In this document: positions 1 through 11,775 of the stretch, piece by piece
How the letters are laid out: each line of letters opens with the position of its first letter
Position numbering within the stretch: the first letter of the stretch is position 1
Assembly: GCA_945910005.1 (NCBI GenBank)
Contig: OX246740.1
Coordinates: 56,661,221 to 56,725,220 of the forward strand
Direction of reading: 5' to 3'
From: Isoperla grammatica
Lineage: Eukaryota > Arthropoda > Insecta > Plecoptera > Perlodidae
Length of the DNA stretch: 64,000 bases
Position numbers and translations under genes: made by a program
Notes under the pieces: model-generated
The model's input: the letters and a program-made list of their open reading frames with translations, nothing else
Databases searched by the model: none
What the model was told of the DNA's origin: nothing

Positions 1-1950
1 CACAAGTAGTGCTGTAATGAACTGCGAATGTGATGAGAACCCTATAACCAGCCAGGGCTGCTGTAATGACATGTGTACAACATGATCAGCTGGTAGTGTG
101 AGTGATCCTTGCTCTGATTGGTCGGTTGGGGGCCGTCTACATGTTCCCATGACAGCAACAGACAGGGCCAAGTGAATTCAATGTACGTGAAAGTGAGAAG
201 ACAACTATAGATAACATTGTCTTCGGTCTCGAGTTGTAGCTGTGATGGGAGGAACAACAATGAACGCACTTGATGCACTTTTATTCCCAAATTTACGTTT
301 TATGAAAACAAACAATAGAATATACCTCTCATTAAAAATGTGTTGTTTTAAAGCAGTATAATTTGAGAACTTTCTGTAGTTAAAACATTAGAAAATTATA
401 ATTGTAAAATATTACTTTTACTTTACGAGCATTATTTTTTAAAACTGTTTTAGGGCAAATTATAAGGAAAGTTTTTTAAGATCCTACCGCAGAATTCACA
501 TTTGAACCCCGTCTTCCATAACCTCGCATATTATTCCCTCTTGATATTCCTGGATTGATAAGCCTCTTCTTCCAGGACAATATTCCAGTCCTGACCTAGG
601 CCTCGCCTTCTACTCAGCGCAGTTCAACATGGAAATGTAAGAACACTACTTGTTTTAAGATTGGATTTAATAACTGTCTCAATAGTCGAAGCGCATTGAT
701 CTGTGTCTCTCCCTAGTCTTGAGACTTGATCATGTATTCTCGAATATTCAAGTTTATAAGCTAATGCTGCTGAGAGACATTTCAATATGGAGGGGAAAAC
801 CTTTGATATTCGGCTCAAAATGTTTCAAAGCTTTTGACTGAGAACATTTTTCACCGCCTTCCGGATCAAAGCCGAGATAAGCTTGTCTCTAAGAGCACCG
901 CCCCCCCCCCCCCCCCCCGGACAACCGACGGGATCACAGGAAGTTGAAAAGAAGTATATATGGAAAATATTAGATTTAAGCTCTCAACGAGGTCTTTCTT
1001 GTGTGGAATCTTGTCGCTTGCCCTTGCAAACCTTGTAGGAGACCCACAAGAAAACGTTTATGACAAAATCATCAATTGATTTATTAAAAAAAAAAATGAT
1101 TCTTTGCAAAACGTTGAAAATATCAAATTCACGCCAACTGATAATTAACTTTGTAATAATTATAAACATGTTTCCACAATCTAGATTATTCCTCGAACTA
1201 AAATGATTGTAATGAACGCCACAGGTGGTAACTCCCCCCCCCCCCCTCCTCATTGTTGACGTTTCGCGGTAATATTGGTACTAGTATTTCACTGGCCATG
1301 GGTCCAAATGTTCGATGTTATCGCGAAGACCACGTGATCCATGTACTCTTCAAGTACTTCGGAATCGAGTACATCGCAATGCGCTCAGTTACGCGATCCT
1401 CCCTGAGTCACACTAGGACATTCCTTCGCCGGGCCGGGGTTTTACCTCACAGCCAGCCAGACAGACAGGGGTAGTACCGCGCAGACAGCGTAGGACACAA
1501 GTGATACACGGAGTGTTGTTTGGAGTACTTGCAGCAGAGTTGCAGCCGCGGAACCAAAGCTACGTAAGTAGTTGCAGTGCGACACATCTTATTAATTAGC
1601 AAGTAGTTGTTGTCGCGTGCGGTTGGCCACGCGATGCGACGTAGCTTTCACCTGTTGCCATTATGATCAGCCGGCGAGCTACGTGGGTGACCCAGCATGC
1701 AAGCAGGGCCAATGTTTTTACATTTTTAACTTTTTTTAGGTAACTTTTCTCAATTCCCAAAACATGTTTGAAAAATTAAGCTGTATTCTGCCGTAAAAGT
1801 CTACTGCTATTAATACATGAAAACTGCGTGAAGGTGACTGGAGCACGAAAGGAGGAGTCAATTAAATTGATTCCTTTTTACACTATTTAAATTTATATTT
1901 ATCGCAAAGTCTCATATTCTAGCAACGGTGTTATTGAGACGATGAAGGTC

Positions 1951-2117
1951 ACGTGGTTGGGACGCAGGTCCTAAGCGTGCGGCTCCCAGGCACGTGGGTT
2001 TGTATCCCGCATAAGGCAAGGGTTGTGTGATTGTCCTTCATCTTCATCTATCGCCCCTCATTGTCTCAATTAGCACGATTGCAATAATAATGACGTAACG
2101 CAACGAGAATCATGACT
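1951..2117 (+). mobile_element. tRNA-derived SINE, family A
   Basis: The head has a tRNA-like A box (TGGTTGGGACG) and a degraded B box (GGGTTTGTATCCC). It is followed by the family's body: a CTTCATCTTCATCTATC block, then CCTCATTGTCTC, AATTAGCACGATTGCAATAA and GACGTAACGCAACGAGAATC. The same head and tail words recur on both strands across the window, which is the main support for calling a SINE. The boundaries are approximate and no target duplication was established. Confidence 0.6.
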
Positions 2118-2741
2118 AGGTTTTGATTTACGTAGTTAAATCTCCCCTTTTTTAATAGATTTTAATTGACGAAGAGTGTTTGATTAATTTGTAAAAAAGA
2201 ATCAAGGAAAGCAATTAATACCTCGCTTTCACAAGGTAAATAAATATTGTCATCCGTGGAAAATAGTCGGCGCGTGATTGGCATCTACGACTGCAAAGTG
2301 TTCCCCTGATTGAGGACAGGGGTCGAATGTTGACTGTGAGTGGAAAGTTGTTCCTCGTGATAAGTGCATCTCTGCACTCGGCAGAATAATGCAGCGACCT
2401 TTACGAGGTCCGAGACTTTCTTTGATGACTTCCCTTTAGTTGCTTCCGCGCCTGCATGAGTGCCGCGTTGCACAAGGCAAGACTGTGCTCAACACATTGT
2501 TAGAGTGTAACGCTGTATATGGTCTGCACCTACCCGGAGGAACCTCAGAATTCTGGTTCGAAATGCTTTAAAAATTGTCACAAAGTAAAAAACACTTTTT
2601 TCTCATTTTCTAGAGATAATATTGTGATCTCCTTGTGAATTTATTTAGGTTCTTACATACGGATTTTACATGTTCTTATTTATTTGTGAGAGGTGTGTTT
2701 CAACAACACATTACAACTCTCAGTGTGTGAATGTACCAACA

Positions 2742-2866
2742 GGACGCAGTATGTACACCACCTCGCCCTCCCCCCCTCCCCCCTCCCCCTCCAGGACACA
2801 GTATGTACACCACCTCGCCCTCCCCCCCCCCCCCCCTCCCTCCGGGACACAGTATGTACAAGTAAG
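2742..2866. repeat. C-rich minisatellite abutting an exon
   Basis: Three imperfect units begin with GGACRCAGTATGTACA and run into CACCTCGCCC plus long C/CT tracts; the last tract is 15 C at 2822-2836. On the minus (gene) strand this is G-rich. The array starts only a few bases beyond the 5' splice site of the DM13 exon, so length changes would occur right at the intron start. Open frames reading through it are low-complexity artefacts. Confidence 0.8.
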
Positions 2867-2876
2867 GGTGGTTTAC

Positions 2877-3023
2877 CTGGCCCCTCTCCGTCGTATGTAA
2901 AGTCTCTAATGTGGAGCGTCCTGGCGTCCACCGCGTAGACATCACCCCCCAAGCCGTGGTGGAGCTGCTTCAGCTTGCCGATATGTTTACCGTAGTAGCC
3001 GCTCTCAGCAGCACTGGCGCCAC
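2877..3023 (-). CDS. Skeletor: Skeletor-like protein, coding exon 2 (first DM13 domain, 5' part)
   Basis: A 147 bp exon bounded on the minus strand by an acceptor (TTGTGTTGCAG before 3023) and a donor (GTAAAC from 2876). It is phase 1 at both ends. The translation contains YYGKHIGKLKQLHHG, then GDVYAVDARTLHIRDF, then TYDGEGP. This is the opening of a DM13 domain, a module found in Skeletor and Knickkopf proteins of arthropods. The GKLIGKL..LHHG..GDVYAVD pattern and the YDGEGP ending fit Skeletor better than Knickkopf. Skeletor was described in Drosophila as a spindle-matrix protein, and related DM13/DOMON proteins act in cuticle; the role here is not shown by sequence. The exon joins in phase to the signal-peptide exon at 16532-16586, giving a predicted secreted N-terminus. 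The domain's second half must lie in an exon left of base 1. No stop or frameshift is seen. Confidence 0.82.
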
Positions 3024-3668
3024 CTGCAACACAAATAAACACATTTACATTAGACTCTGGTCAGCTGTAGCAACCTCGTCATAGCCATAGACTAATCGGG
3101 GATCGGGATTGGACACGAATCACTCGTCTATGACGCAATCACCTGTAGGGTAGTTTCGGAACAAGTATATATTTTGTCTGTTGCGCTATATTCTGCTGTT
3201 TTCCAATTTCTTTTAGATTTGTTCCACCAAAAAACATCTGTAGTCATTTTCCCGACTGAGGAGGGTTTTCAATACATCCCTTATTTGTTACTAAATTGTA
3301 TGTGAATTATTACAATTATTATGTACACATTATAGTTGTTTGAAAGTCCGCAGTACGCTTAAAGATAACACAAATATATTAATGAACTATTAAAGTTTAA
3401 TTTTCTACATTAAAAATAAATTACTTAAATCCTTATTAGACGTACGGTACTTTAAATGACCCGGTGCGCTTTCAGTTCACTGGTCATGTGGCTATTAGGA
3501 GATATACATTACCCACAGCAGGTATCTACCTAACGACTTGTAGCGCATACGAGCCGCAAGGTCATCCAATGTGGGCCGAACAACACGCCACTGGTTTCAT
3601 TAGATTTCATGTAATTGTGCGCATTATGCTCCGTCTTTACTTGTACATTACACTCGTGATGAGCGGGT

Positions 3669-3992
3669 ATAGACTACTGACTACAGAATACTGACTACAG
3701 ACTACAGACTACTGACTACTGACTACTGACTACTTACTACTGACTACTGACTACTGACTTCAGACTACAGACTACGGACTAAAAAATACTGACTACAGAC
3801 TACAGACTACAGACTACAAACTACAGACTACAGACTAAGGGATAAACTTGCGGGATAAACTAGCGGGAGTAACTTGCGGGAGTAACTTGGGGAGTAACTT
3901 GCGGGAGTAACTTGGGGAGTAACTTGCGGGAGTAACTTGCGGGAGTAACTTGCTAGAGACTATACAGACTAAAGACTACTGACTACTGACTA
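3669..3992. repeat. Nested minisatellite (7-mer array interrupted by 13-mer array)
   Basis: A 7 bp array of ACTACTG/ACTACAG variants (about 3669-3837) gives way to copies of GGGAGTAACTTGC (about 3840-3955, with some shortened units). The 7-mer array then resumes (about 3958-3992). The arrangement suggests that the second array arose or was inserted inside the first. There is no coding potential. Confidence 0.85.
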
Positions 3993-4989
3993 TCAAGCGG
4001 TCATTACCGTCATGGAAACTAATGCTTATTACGATCATGTGACATCAAGTTTTCCGTTACACAAAATATATATAACTACAGCTGAATGAAGCGTCAACTA
4101 TTTCCATGACGATTCGTATGCGTAGTGGATATAAATTAGTAATTACTAAACATTTGTTAGTATACGTATTTGTTTTAATGGTTTTTTTGATCATAAGCTG
4201 TATTTTACCAAATAAATAACAAACCGTTAAATTCACTAATTTAGGTTCCCCGAAGTGAATGCGATGGTGATTTTTCAGTTTCTATGACTTGTACACCAGC
4301 TATGTGGGTACTGATACGCACTAAAATAGTAGTTCGATATGTTGTGGGTAGTTTGTTTGTATTTCAGAATATTTATCTTGTCGCTCTGAGAGTTCTAAGC
4401 TCGAGCCCCGGTCAGCCCCGTGACGGCGCGATTAACCTCGTTGCATAAACATAAAGCCAGAGGGCAGCACTTCCAAGCAACGACGCTGGTTCGACTTCAC
4501 CAGTGCAAATTTAGCTCCGCAGCATAATATTTATCCGCACACACACACACATTTTTTATACCAGAAATAAGTAACAATTTGAACCCGTTACAGCTTTGCC
4601 TGGCCCGGTGTGACGTCAGAGTCCGTAACACCGTTTCAGAGGTTCGTAACACCCTCAAGAACCCAATAAAACAGTGCGAGGAATTCCTCTTAGCTCGCAA
4701 ATATTTGGTCTGCTCCTGCATCGCAGCTGGAACATTGCCCAACGGTCTAACTGTACAGCTCCTTGACCTTGCTTCACTGACCTCATGGCCGTGACCCTCT
4801 TCGTTGCAAGGTCGTTTCGTTTCCGTTTTAGAACCGTTTAGACTAATGAGGAGGACGGGCGGCCGTTTCTCCAGATGGGCGGGAAGGTTTTGATTTGAGA
4901 AGAATTCGATTAAAGTTGTTTTGATGATTGAGAGGATTTATATTTATAACATTTTAGGTATACATATTTGTGAGGATGTGGAAAGATAC

Positions 4990-5112
4990 ACGTTTGGTTG
5001 TGGTGTCCAGAGTTCGAGTCCCGCACAAGGCATAAGGCTTGGGTTTTATAAAATTGTCCTTCAACTTCAGCTATCACCCTCATCGTCTCGAATAGCATGA
5101 TTGCAACAATAA
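4990..5112 (+). mobile_element. tRNA-derived SINE, family A (diverged)
   Basis: A B-box-like GAGTTCGAGTCCCGC is followed by ACAAGGCATAAGG, then CCTTCAACTTCAGCTATC, CCTCATCGTCTCGAATAGCA and TGATTGCAACAATAAT. This is the same order of blocks as the copy at 1951-2117. The 5' tRNA half is degraded. Confidence 0.55.
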
Positions 5113-6414
5113 TCAATATCATTAGTTTTGAAAGATTATACTTGTGAATACCTTCGTAGTTGATATCATTAAATATAGTCTTATTCTTTTTAATTGTCTT
5201 CGTTACGATTTCATATTTCATTAAATATTTTCCCTTGCTACAAATTTACATTAATTCTTGTTATTTCTATTCGTGTTTTCTTTACTGGCGGCGCTACATA
5301 AATTTTTGTATTATAATTATTATGTTAGTAGGTCTACTATTTAACGATTCACACATTTGGGCCGTGAATTAATGAAACAAAATAGTCGAAGCGAAGACGA
5401 AACGTTGAATACATTAAAAGGTAAATACCGATCGCTCATTATAAATAGTTGGTTTTGAAACATGTTCACAGTTTTGAGTCTATCGTGGTGCGATATTTAC
5501 TCAGTACTACGCGCTAGTGGTAATGAGACTTGCAATTGTTGGTACTCAACATTGTTTGCTTGGAACTATATCGAGAAGTAATGCTTTAACCTATTTCTAA
5601 GTCAACTACCTTGAAACGCATCGACCTCGGGTCTGAATCTAATATAATTACCTGTTATTATCGCATCTAGGTACAACAATGCAACAGGGTATAATTGTGC
5701 GCATAAAACGTGCAGCACAACACGCGAGACGTGGTGCATTCAGTGTCTAGGTCTCTCTATAACAATAATTTCATACTTGTATTGTTGTTATCGTTTAGTA
5801 TTTGATCTTGTTCCGATTATGTAGTAGATTGTGTCCACGCACGTGTGATATGAACTGTATAGTTATTAGTATCTGTAGCCGATCATAACAACGACGGGCA
5901 AGTTGTTGGCATAGCGCATATATGCCTAACTGTGCATCAGGTTGAACGCCCAAGGTAGAGGAAATAGAAATGTCTAAAGTGGATTAGGTTAGACATTAGT
6001 TAGATGGGAGATGACTCTAGTGTTTCATCTGTTATGGCCAGCCCAGCTTATTGTGTAACCGCAGTGTTCGTATCGGGTCACTAGCTTGGCGTCCATACAT
6101 ATATTAAGGACGTAGCAAGCCCTGCTGTACGGGGAACAACACAGTCCGTCAAGATTGGCAAAACAGACTCAAACTACAATTTTAATACGGAAATTTAAAA
6201 ATGTACCTTACTATGAGTGGCCGGTTTCACCCAACTTTTAACCCCGATTAGCAGAGATTTGGGTAACAACCGTGGAGACTGTGGAACGGTTGAGACGTGG
6301 AAACGTGAAGACCATGCATTTTGAATGTAATGTTCGTTAAAACCGTGGTTACCAAACCAAGATATAAAATCGTATCTGGTGAATTCGGACCTAGGTATGG
6401 AAAGAACGATGATT

Positions 6415-6560
6415 ATGATATTTTAGCTTACAGTCTTATATTTTGGCAACGTGCTAATCATGACGAAGAGTCTGTGATAATGAAGATTAAAATACGTCAC
6501 ATGACATCTATGCCCAAGCCAGGATTCGAACCTGGAACGCAGAGACCGCGGTTTACTACT
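6415..6560 (-). mobile_element. tRNA-derived SINE, family A, minus strand
   Basis: On the minus strand a consensus-quality B box (GGTTCGAATCC, complement of 6522-6532) is followed by a CTTCATTATCACAG-like body. The family tail (TCTTCGTCATGATTAGCA, then CGTTGCCAAAATATA) comes next. It lies directly beside a second tRNA-like fragment at 6562-6660, so two SINEs abut here. Confidence 0.55.
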
Positions 6561-6561
6561 A

Positions 6562-6660
6562 CATTCTGACGGCGTGACCGAGGAAACCCTCTTGTCAGGT
6601 CGCCGGCATCGAACCGGCGACCTCTCGACTCTAGTCCCGCGTGTTGCCGCGTACACGACC
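6562..6660 (-). mobile_element. tRNA-derived SINE fragment, family B
   Basis: The minus strand reads GGTCGCCGGTTCGATGCCGG (B box), then CTGACAAGAGGGTTTCCTCG, then GTCACGCC. These are the same words that follow the tRNA head of the element at 39868. It is therefore a second copy, truncated at its 3' end where it meets the family A copy. Confidence 0.5.
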
Positions 6661-6999
6661 GATGTATGTTCGAGATGTCAGCGGTCGCAATCAGACTGGA
6701 ACGATGGAACAGCGCGATCGCTTCGAGTACCTCTCGACTCTTGCTGGGTAACCTGAGCAGCGCGGTATTAATATCTTTCAAGCTTCGCTCTATAATCTCT
6801 TTGGATAATCGTGTTAGAGACACGGCTGACTTTTCTTATATTATAAACGGTTTCTAACCAGTGTAAAATTGTTATTTTGCACTAACTCTAGCAGATGTAA
6901 ATCCAGAATAAATAAAATATAAGAAATGTTTTTCATGTCTTAGTTCAATCAAACCACAACGGTATTATTGTTTAATTTTGCATGGTTGACGATGATAAT

Positions 7000-7190
7000 T
7001 TGCGATCATATTTCTGCAACGATACCAATGAGTGGGTTGATAATGAAGATAAAATAACACGACACATATGCCCAAACCAGCATTCGAACCTGGAATGCTG
7101 GTGCTAAGCGTAGGTTAGAGTTCTCTATAAGGCATTGGATTATCGTGATTGCAATAGTCGAGACGTAAAGCAACAAGAATCAACGTCTTG
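7000..7190. mobile_element. Family A SINE fragments (both orientations)
   Basis: A minus-strand head (B-box complement CATTCGAACC near 7082) preceded by the family's body in reverse is followed by a plus-strand tail fragment (ATCGTGATTGCAATAGTCGA, then GACGTAAAGCAACAAGAATC). Both parts are diverged. The arrangement could be two fragments or one rearranged copy. Confidence 0.35.
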
Positions 7191-8599
7191 AAGCTGCAAT
7201 GGTAGCTTAGCTTAGATATCTCATTACAGTTTTAGTGGCATGGAGAATGTTAGTTATTGCCTGGAGAATATGTGTCACGCTACATCTTTATAGTACAAAT
7301 AACAATGTTATTGTTGCGTTCGATTATTCTCTAGTTGACCTCGAAAGTCGAGAGATAATCATTTATGCGTTTTACTTCATTTTCATAGTCGAGTTATAAT
7401 GATAGAAATTTCAAATTAAAAATAAAGAGTGAATCGTAGAAATAAAATCTGGCCTAGTTATTGACCCAAGCGCCGTAAACCCGTGCGCACAAAGACGCAA
7501 GGAATATAATTTGTTTGCCAGGTAAGTTTACAGCTAGAAGAATACGCAACTAAATTCAGAAACCGCGACTAATTGAAAATGTTATCTAAATTAAATCAAA
7601 TTAGTTCCTGCTTGGAACGAAGCCGTGTGCACCTTTTCGACCAAAACTCTAGTTTTACACATTTTATCAGCGCGAAAAGTTAAATGTTTAGTCTAATATT
7701 ATTGATACTACACTGTTGTAGTAAAAGAACAGAAAAAACTTGTTTGCTGTCTCTTGTTTACGTTCGGATTATGTATAATAAATAGTTGACTAGTGCTTGT
7801 TACAACAAAAACATGATATTGTTGTAGGAAGTTTTAAAAATAGTTCGTGTGACTTCGCGTAAGAATAGTAGAACATGTTGCATAATTGGTTCGCATGAGT
7901 ATTTGAGAACGGATCCAGGTCCTTATGTTGTGCCTGCGTTGAATCAGATGGTTTTAATGGGTAGATTTTGTTTTTATTTCTCGTCTAAAAGAAATATGAA
8001 TCTTATTATTCTATACAAAAAAGTTTTAGTTAAAACTTTTTAAAACTTTTTAATAGCTCCAAAAACTGAGCTCTCATAATATTTTTCTTTGAGATTTTAA
8101 TAAGAACAAGTTCCAACGCATCAGCACTCTAGATGAAGCTTTGAAATCTGTGCGGTTGTTTCTCTAGAGTAGAAACAACCTTCCGATGACGTCATGCCGA
8201 TCTACTCGACGGTAACCTAACAGTTATGTTGTAACGCGATCGTCCTATTCAAAACGTGGTCGGATCCATATATATATATATATATATTATATTAAATAAA
8301 ACTCCGCTTCGCTCTGCTTTATATGTCTAGGTCAGTTTGTGTGTAACGGTGGCTGCAGGTCTGCTGGCTTCTAAGAACATCTCCGCGAGGTTCGCGTTAT
8401 CAGATCTCGCAGATAACGAGACGGCCAAGCCATAAAACACGAGAAGCGCTGCCGGCCGTTTAGCTAACGATATACTATACACGGTTTGTAAATTACATCT
8501 TAAAAAACATATCTGTGCGAGCGATAGAAGTTCAGGTTTCAGGGCACGATTTCATTAACTCCCTAAGATTTATGTCTATATATACTAGTCCCAACGTAA

Positions 8600-8725
8600 C
8601 TGTCTCATGCCGACCTCAGATCCGTATCTTTATGCACGCTGGTTTGACGAAAATCAACAGATTACATGGAGTTCATTCACAAGTACAGTCTTGCGCTTAG
8701 TAGACTGCACAAGCCTCATTAGTCA
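8600..8725 (+). repeat. Dispersed repeat, copy 1 (pairs with 61690-61805)
   Basis: The words ACCTCAGATCC, CACGCTGGTT, ACAGATTA and AGACTGCACAAGCCT occur in the same order and spacing as in 61690-61805. This indicates an old interspersed repeat of unknown class. The short open frame through it is not supported as a gene. Confidence 0.4.
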
Positions 8726-8784
8726 CATGTGTGATGTGTTTGGAATTTTAAGGTAACCAACCTTAGCTCGTGTTCCTAATGGAC

Positions 8785-8940
8785 CAGCAGGGCGATTCTG
8801 AATGACCGGCGATAAGTTTATCACCGATTTCGGTCGTTACTGAAGGCGAATACAAGGAGGTGATTGGGTCATCGCCTTCTTGTCACGACCGAAACCGGTG
8901 ATCAACAGTTTCTCGTCACCCATTCAGAATCTCCCTGCTG
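8785..8940. mobile_element. Small foldback element (MITE-like)
   Basis: The ends are a 20 bp inverted repeat, CAGCAGGGCGATTCTGAATG and its complement with one mismatch. The inner sequence is also largely complementary (GATTTCGGTCGTTACTGAAGG on one side, the matching CGACCGAAACCGGTGATC on the other), so the whole 156 bp could fold into one hairpin. No clear target-site duplication flanks it, so the superfamily is undetermined. Confidence 0.7.
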
Positions 8941-10971
8941 TTTCAAGTAGTTGGGGGAAACTAGAGAAGTATATAATTAAGTTGGTTCTATTGGAGTCAG
9001 CTGTTTCGCAAGCATGCGCATAGATGCGTTGGGACAACTATAACCAAGTTCACAACACGGCGCGAGTACTTAATAATTGGCCTTAATGTATACAGACAGA
9101 ATGACATTTATTTTCGATTGTTGCCAAGCGACTCTTGTGACGTAATCTATGACGTAAGCGAAACTGTGTCAGGATGGCAACGAGCGGAGGAGACGGACTC
9201 TATACAAACACGAAATCTAGTTGGGCTCGTAATATTGTGTAAGAGTTATGCCCCGAGGGTGTCGAGTGTATGCTTAGAGTGCTCAGAGTAACAATTCCAA
9301 CCCACTTGGTTCAAGGGAATAATAAATGTCAACGCTGCAACGCCTAGGAGTGGTTGCTAGATAATTAACATATCGCATATAAAAGATTGGGATATTACGA
9401 GTGTAAATGATATACATAGTGTTTCATAAGAGAGTTCTGCTATTCAATGTGGTATATGGGACAGTGTCACGTAATCGGCTGGTTGATTGAGCTACCCCAC
9501 CCCCCAAAGTACGCTAGTACACCTACTTGCCGGGAGGTGCGATAGTGTTGAGCATTGTGGCTCTTGACTCAGCGAAATGTGTAAATAAAACTTTATTTTG
9601 GAAGATAAAATATTTAAAATATAAATTTTCTTATGAATATCTGTTTATTTATTTGAATATATATTACCTCGCTCGCATAGTTTGATTGTTTATGCTAATA
9701 GTAACACACTAAACATGTCGATGGGTTATTATATGAATGATGCACCGTACTTATCGTTGTTTTTACAGTTTCCTACAATATTTTATATTACACGAAAAGA
9801 TGCAGCTGATGTGAAACGACAATTTTGTTAACAATTGCATTATTTATGAGTTTTAATGTTATTTACCGGTTTGGTTGCCTTGAATGTAACACATAAGCTG
9901 ATGTAAGTAATAGTTTGGCTCGGTTTCCCTGATGTAACAGCTCCTAACCTCACTGCGCATGCTCAGCTTCACAGGTCGACAAGCCATGGATATAAGCGCG
10001 GGAAAAACAAGGGCAAACCTTTTCAAAGTCAGTCTGATCTCCGTGATAGTATTCAAGGAATCTCTGGCAATTGGGACCTGCATTTGCATGGATAATTCCT
10101 AGAAAGTTTACCGCTGAGCTAGCTAGCTAGCCGGTCTATGAGGCTATGAGTAATGGTTACCGTGTCACGTACGAGGGTACCTATTACAGATGCTGATATG
10201 TTGATGTTCTCTTCCTTAGCTCAATGGAGATGAGATGCGATAGTATAAGTCTTCGCAAGACCTTTACGGATATGCATTAGTTGACTTGCTCTGCCTCTTA
10301 GCTCTTCAACCTCGCTATGATTTCTTAAAGTAGACTAATTAATTACAACGTACACATTTTTAGTATATGTTTAGCTTGCCATTCCCTTAAAATTGCACAT
10401 ATATTTTTGGAATTATGGCGCAATATGCTTTACGTGAAATTCATTTTTTTAAAGTGAACCACAGATAAATACTTTTTGTACTTTATGTACGACGATACTT
10501 ATTTTGCGTGTGTTTGTGTTCTACGAGCAGACGAATAATACATTAATTATACAGTTAAATGGTTTTCGCATTGGGTACCGATCGTCCAACTTTTAAACCT
10601 TGTTTAGTTTTGTATCACGTAGAGGTTTCGTTGAAGTATTGTTTGCCGCAAGGTATTACTTTTGCATACATATTTTCAAAGACGAACATTCGTGATAAAA
10701 TGTTAACCCGAACGCTGTTTTATTGTGTTTTAAACAAATGCAGGAAGTGTATTGTTTCAATTGCTACAACAATGTCAATTCCCAGCTTCACCCAAACCAA
10801 TTTCGCAAATGAACATCCCAAGCAAGTTTTTACCCCGACCCACCGAGTTCAAAACAATCAACTCTCTACATGACAAAATTCTAAACGCAATGAAGATCTG
10901 GCGAAACGTCAACCAACCAATCCGCTCTCAAACCTGAATGTCGACCTTTTTGTTGCTAAATGTTTGTCTAC

Positions 10972-11140
10972 GGGCAGGGCAGGGCAGGGCAGGGCAGGGC
11001 AGGGCAGGGCAGGGCAGGGCAGGGCAGGGCAGGGCAGGGCAGGGCAGGGCAGGGCAGGGCAGGGCAGGGCAGGGCAGGGCAGGGCAGGGCAGGGCAGGGC
11101 AGGGCAAGGCAGGGCAGGGCAGGGCAGGGCAGGGCAGGGC
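10972..11140. repeat. Pentanucleotide satellite (AGGGC)n
   Basis: About 33 head-to-tail copies of AGGGC occupy 169 bp with a single visible interruption (AAGGC at about 11106). Its near-perfect state suggests a young or actively slipping array. A CpG-rich stretch with a 15 C tract follows about 130 bp away (11240-11380). The overlapping proline/glycine-rich open frames on both strands are artefacts of the repeat. Confidence 0.95.
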
Positions 11141-11740
11141 GAGTGGGCCGGCTGCCCATTGTGATAGAGATAAACTTTCACTCGTTCATTCGCGTCGTGT
11201 TCGTCTTCTGTTTCCTTGTTACTCGTTTAGTTAGTTCCCCGACCCGCCCCTGGGCGCGCGCGAAGTGAATGACCCCCCCCCCCCCCCGCCGCGTCGTCGG
11301 TTACGTCGTCGCAACGCTGGACGCCGGCCAGAACACGCGGCACGGACAATGTTGGTGCCGCGCGAAATATACGGGGCACTATTAGTGTACAGCCGAAATA
11401 TGCCCATGTGGTACAGTAGACGAAACGAATATGTATCTCTACCCTCTACCCTTCGGGCTCACCCACACGGTTATATACAAAAGCCTCTACTATCGACCTT
11501 TCCTTACGCATCACATTATTTTGTACATTCAAATGGTAAAAAAATAACAATTGTGAATGTTTTCAACGGCGGTTGTTTGAGATAATTGAACGATGAAAGA
11601 AGTAAGGAAAGATCGACAATGTTGAGAGTATTGCACGAATTTTTGACTACAATTGTCATCAGTATCAAACATTCATCAACTCCTTTGGCAATCAACAACT
11701 TAACGTGTCAGCAGTTAGGACGCAGGTTTAATTAAAGGCT

Positions 11741-11775
11741 CATATGGTTGGGACGCAGGTTCTAAGCGGATGACG
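11741..11775 (+). mobile_element. Family A SINE head fragment
   Basis: The words TATGGTTGGGACGCAGGTTC and TAAGCGGATG match the start of the family A head. A similar GTTAGGACGCAGGTTTAA lies just upstream at about 11713. No body or tail is present, so this is a fragment. Confidence 0.4.

Larger units (their letters stand above)
1..2876 (-). other. Intron 2 (partial) of the Skeletor-like gene
   Basis: This stretch lies downstream, in minus-strand sense, of the DM13 exon that ends at 2877, so it is read as the beginning of the gene's next intron, running off the left edge. It holds one tRNA-type SINE (about 1951-2117), C tracts at 901-918, 1234-1246 and 2822-2836, and a C-rich minisatellite next to the exon. 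Open frames here are short and carry no recognisable domain. No further exon was found. The next DM13 exon would be expected to the left of base 1. Confidence 0.55.

Noticed and set aside
10909..11268. Several 60-100 residue frames on both strands around 11 kb
   Set aside because: They are readings of the (AGGGC)n array and share no codon structure or splice support.
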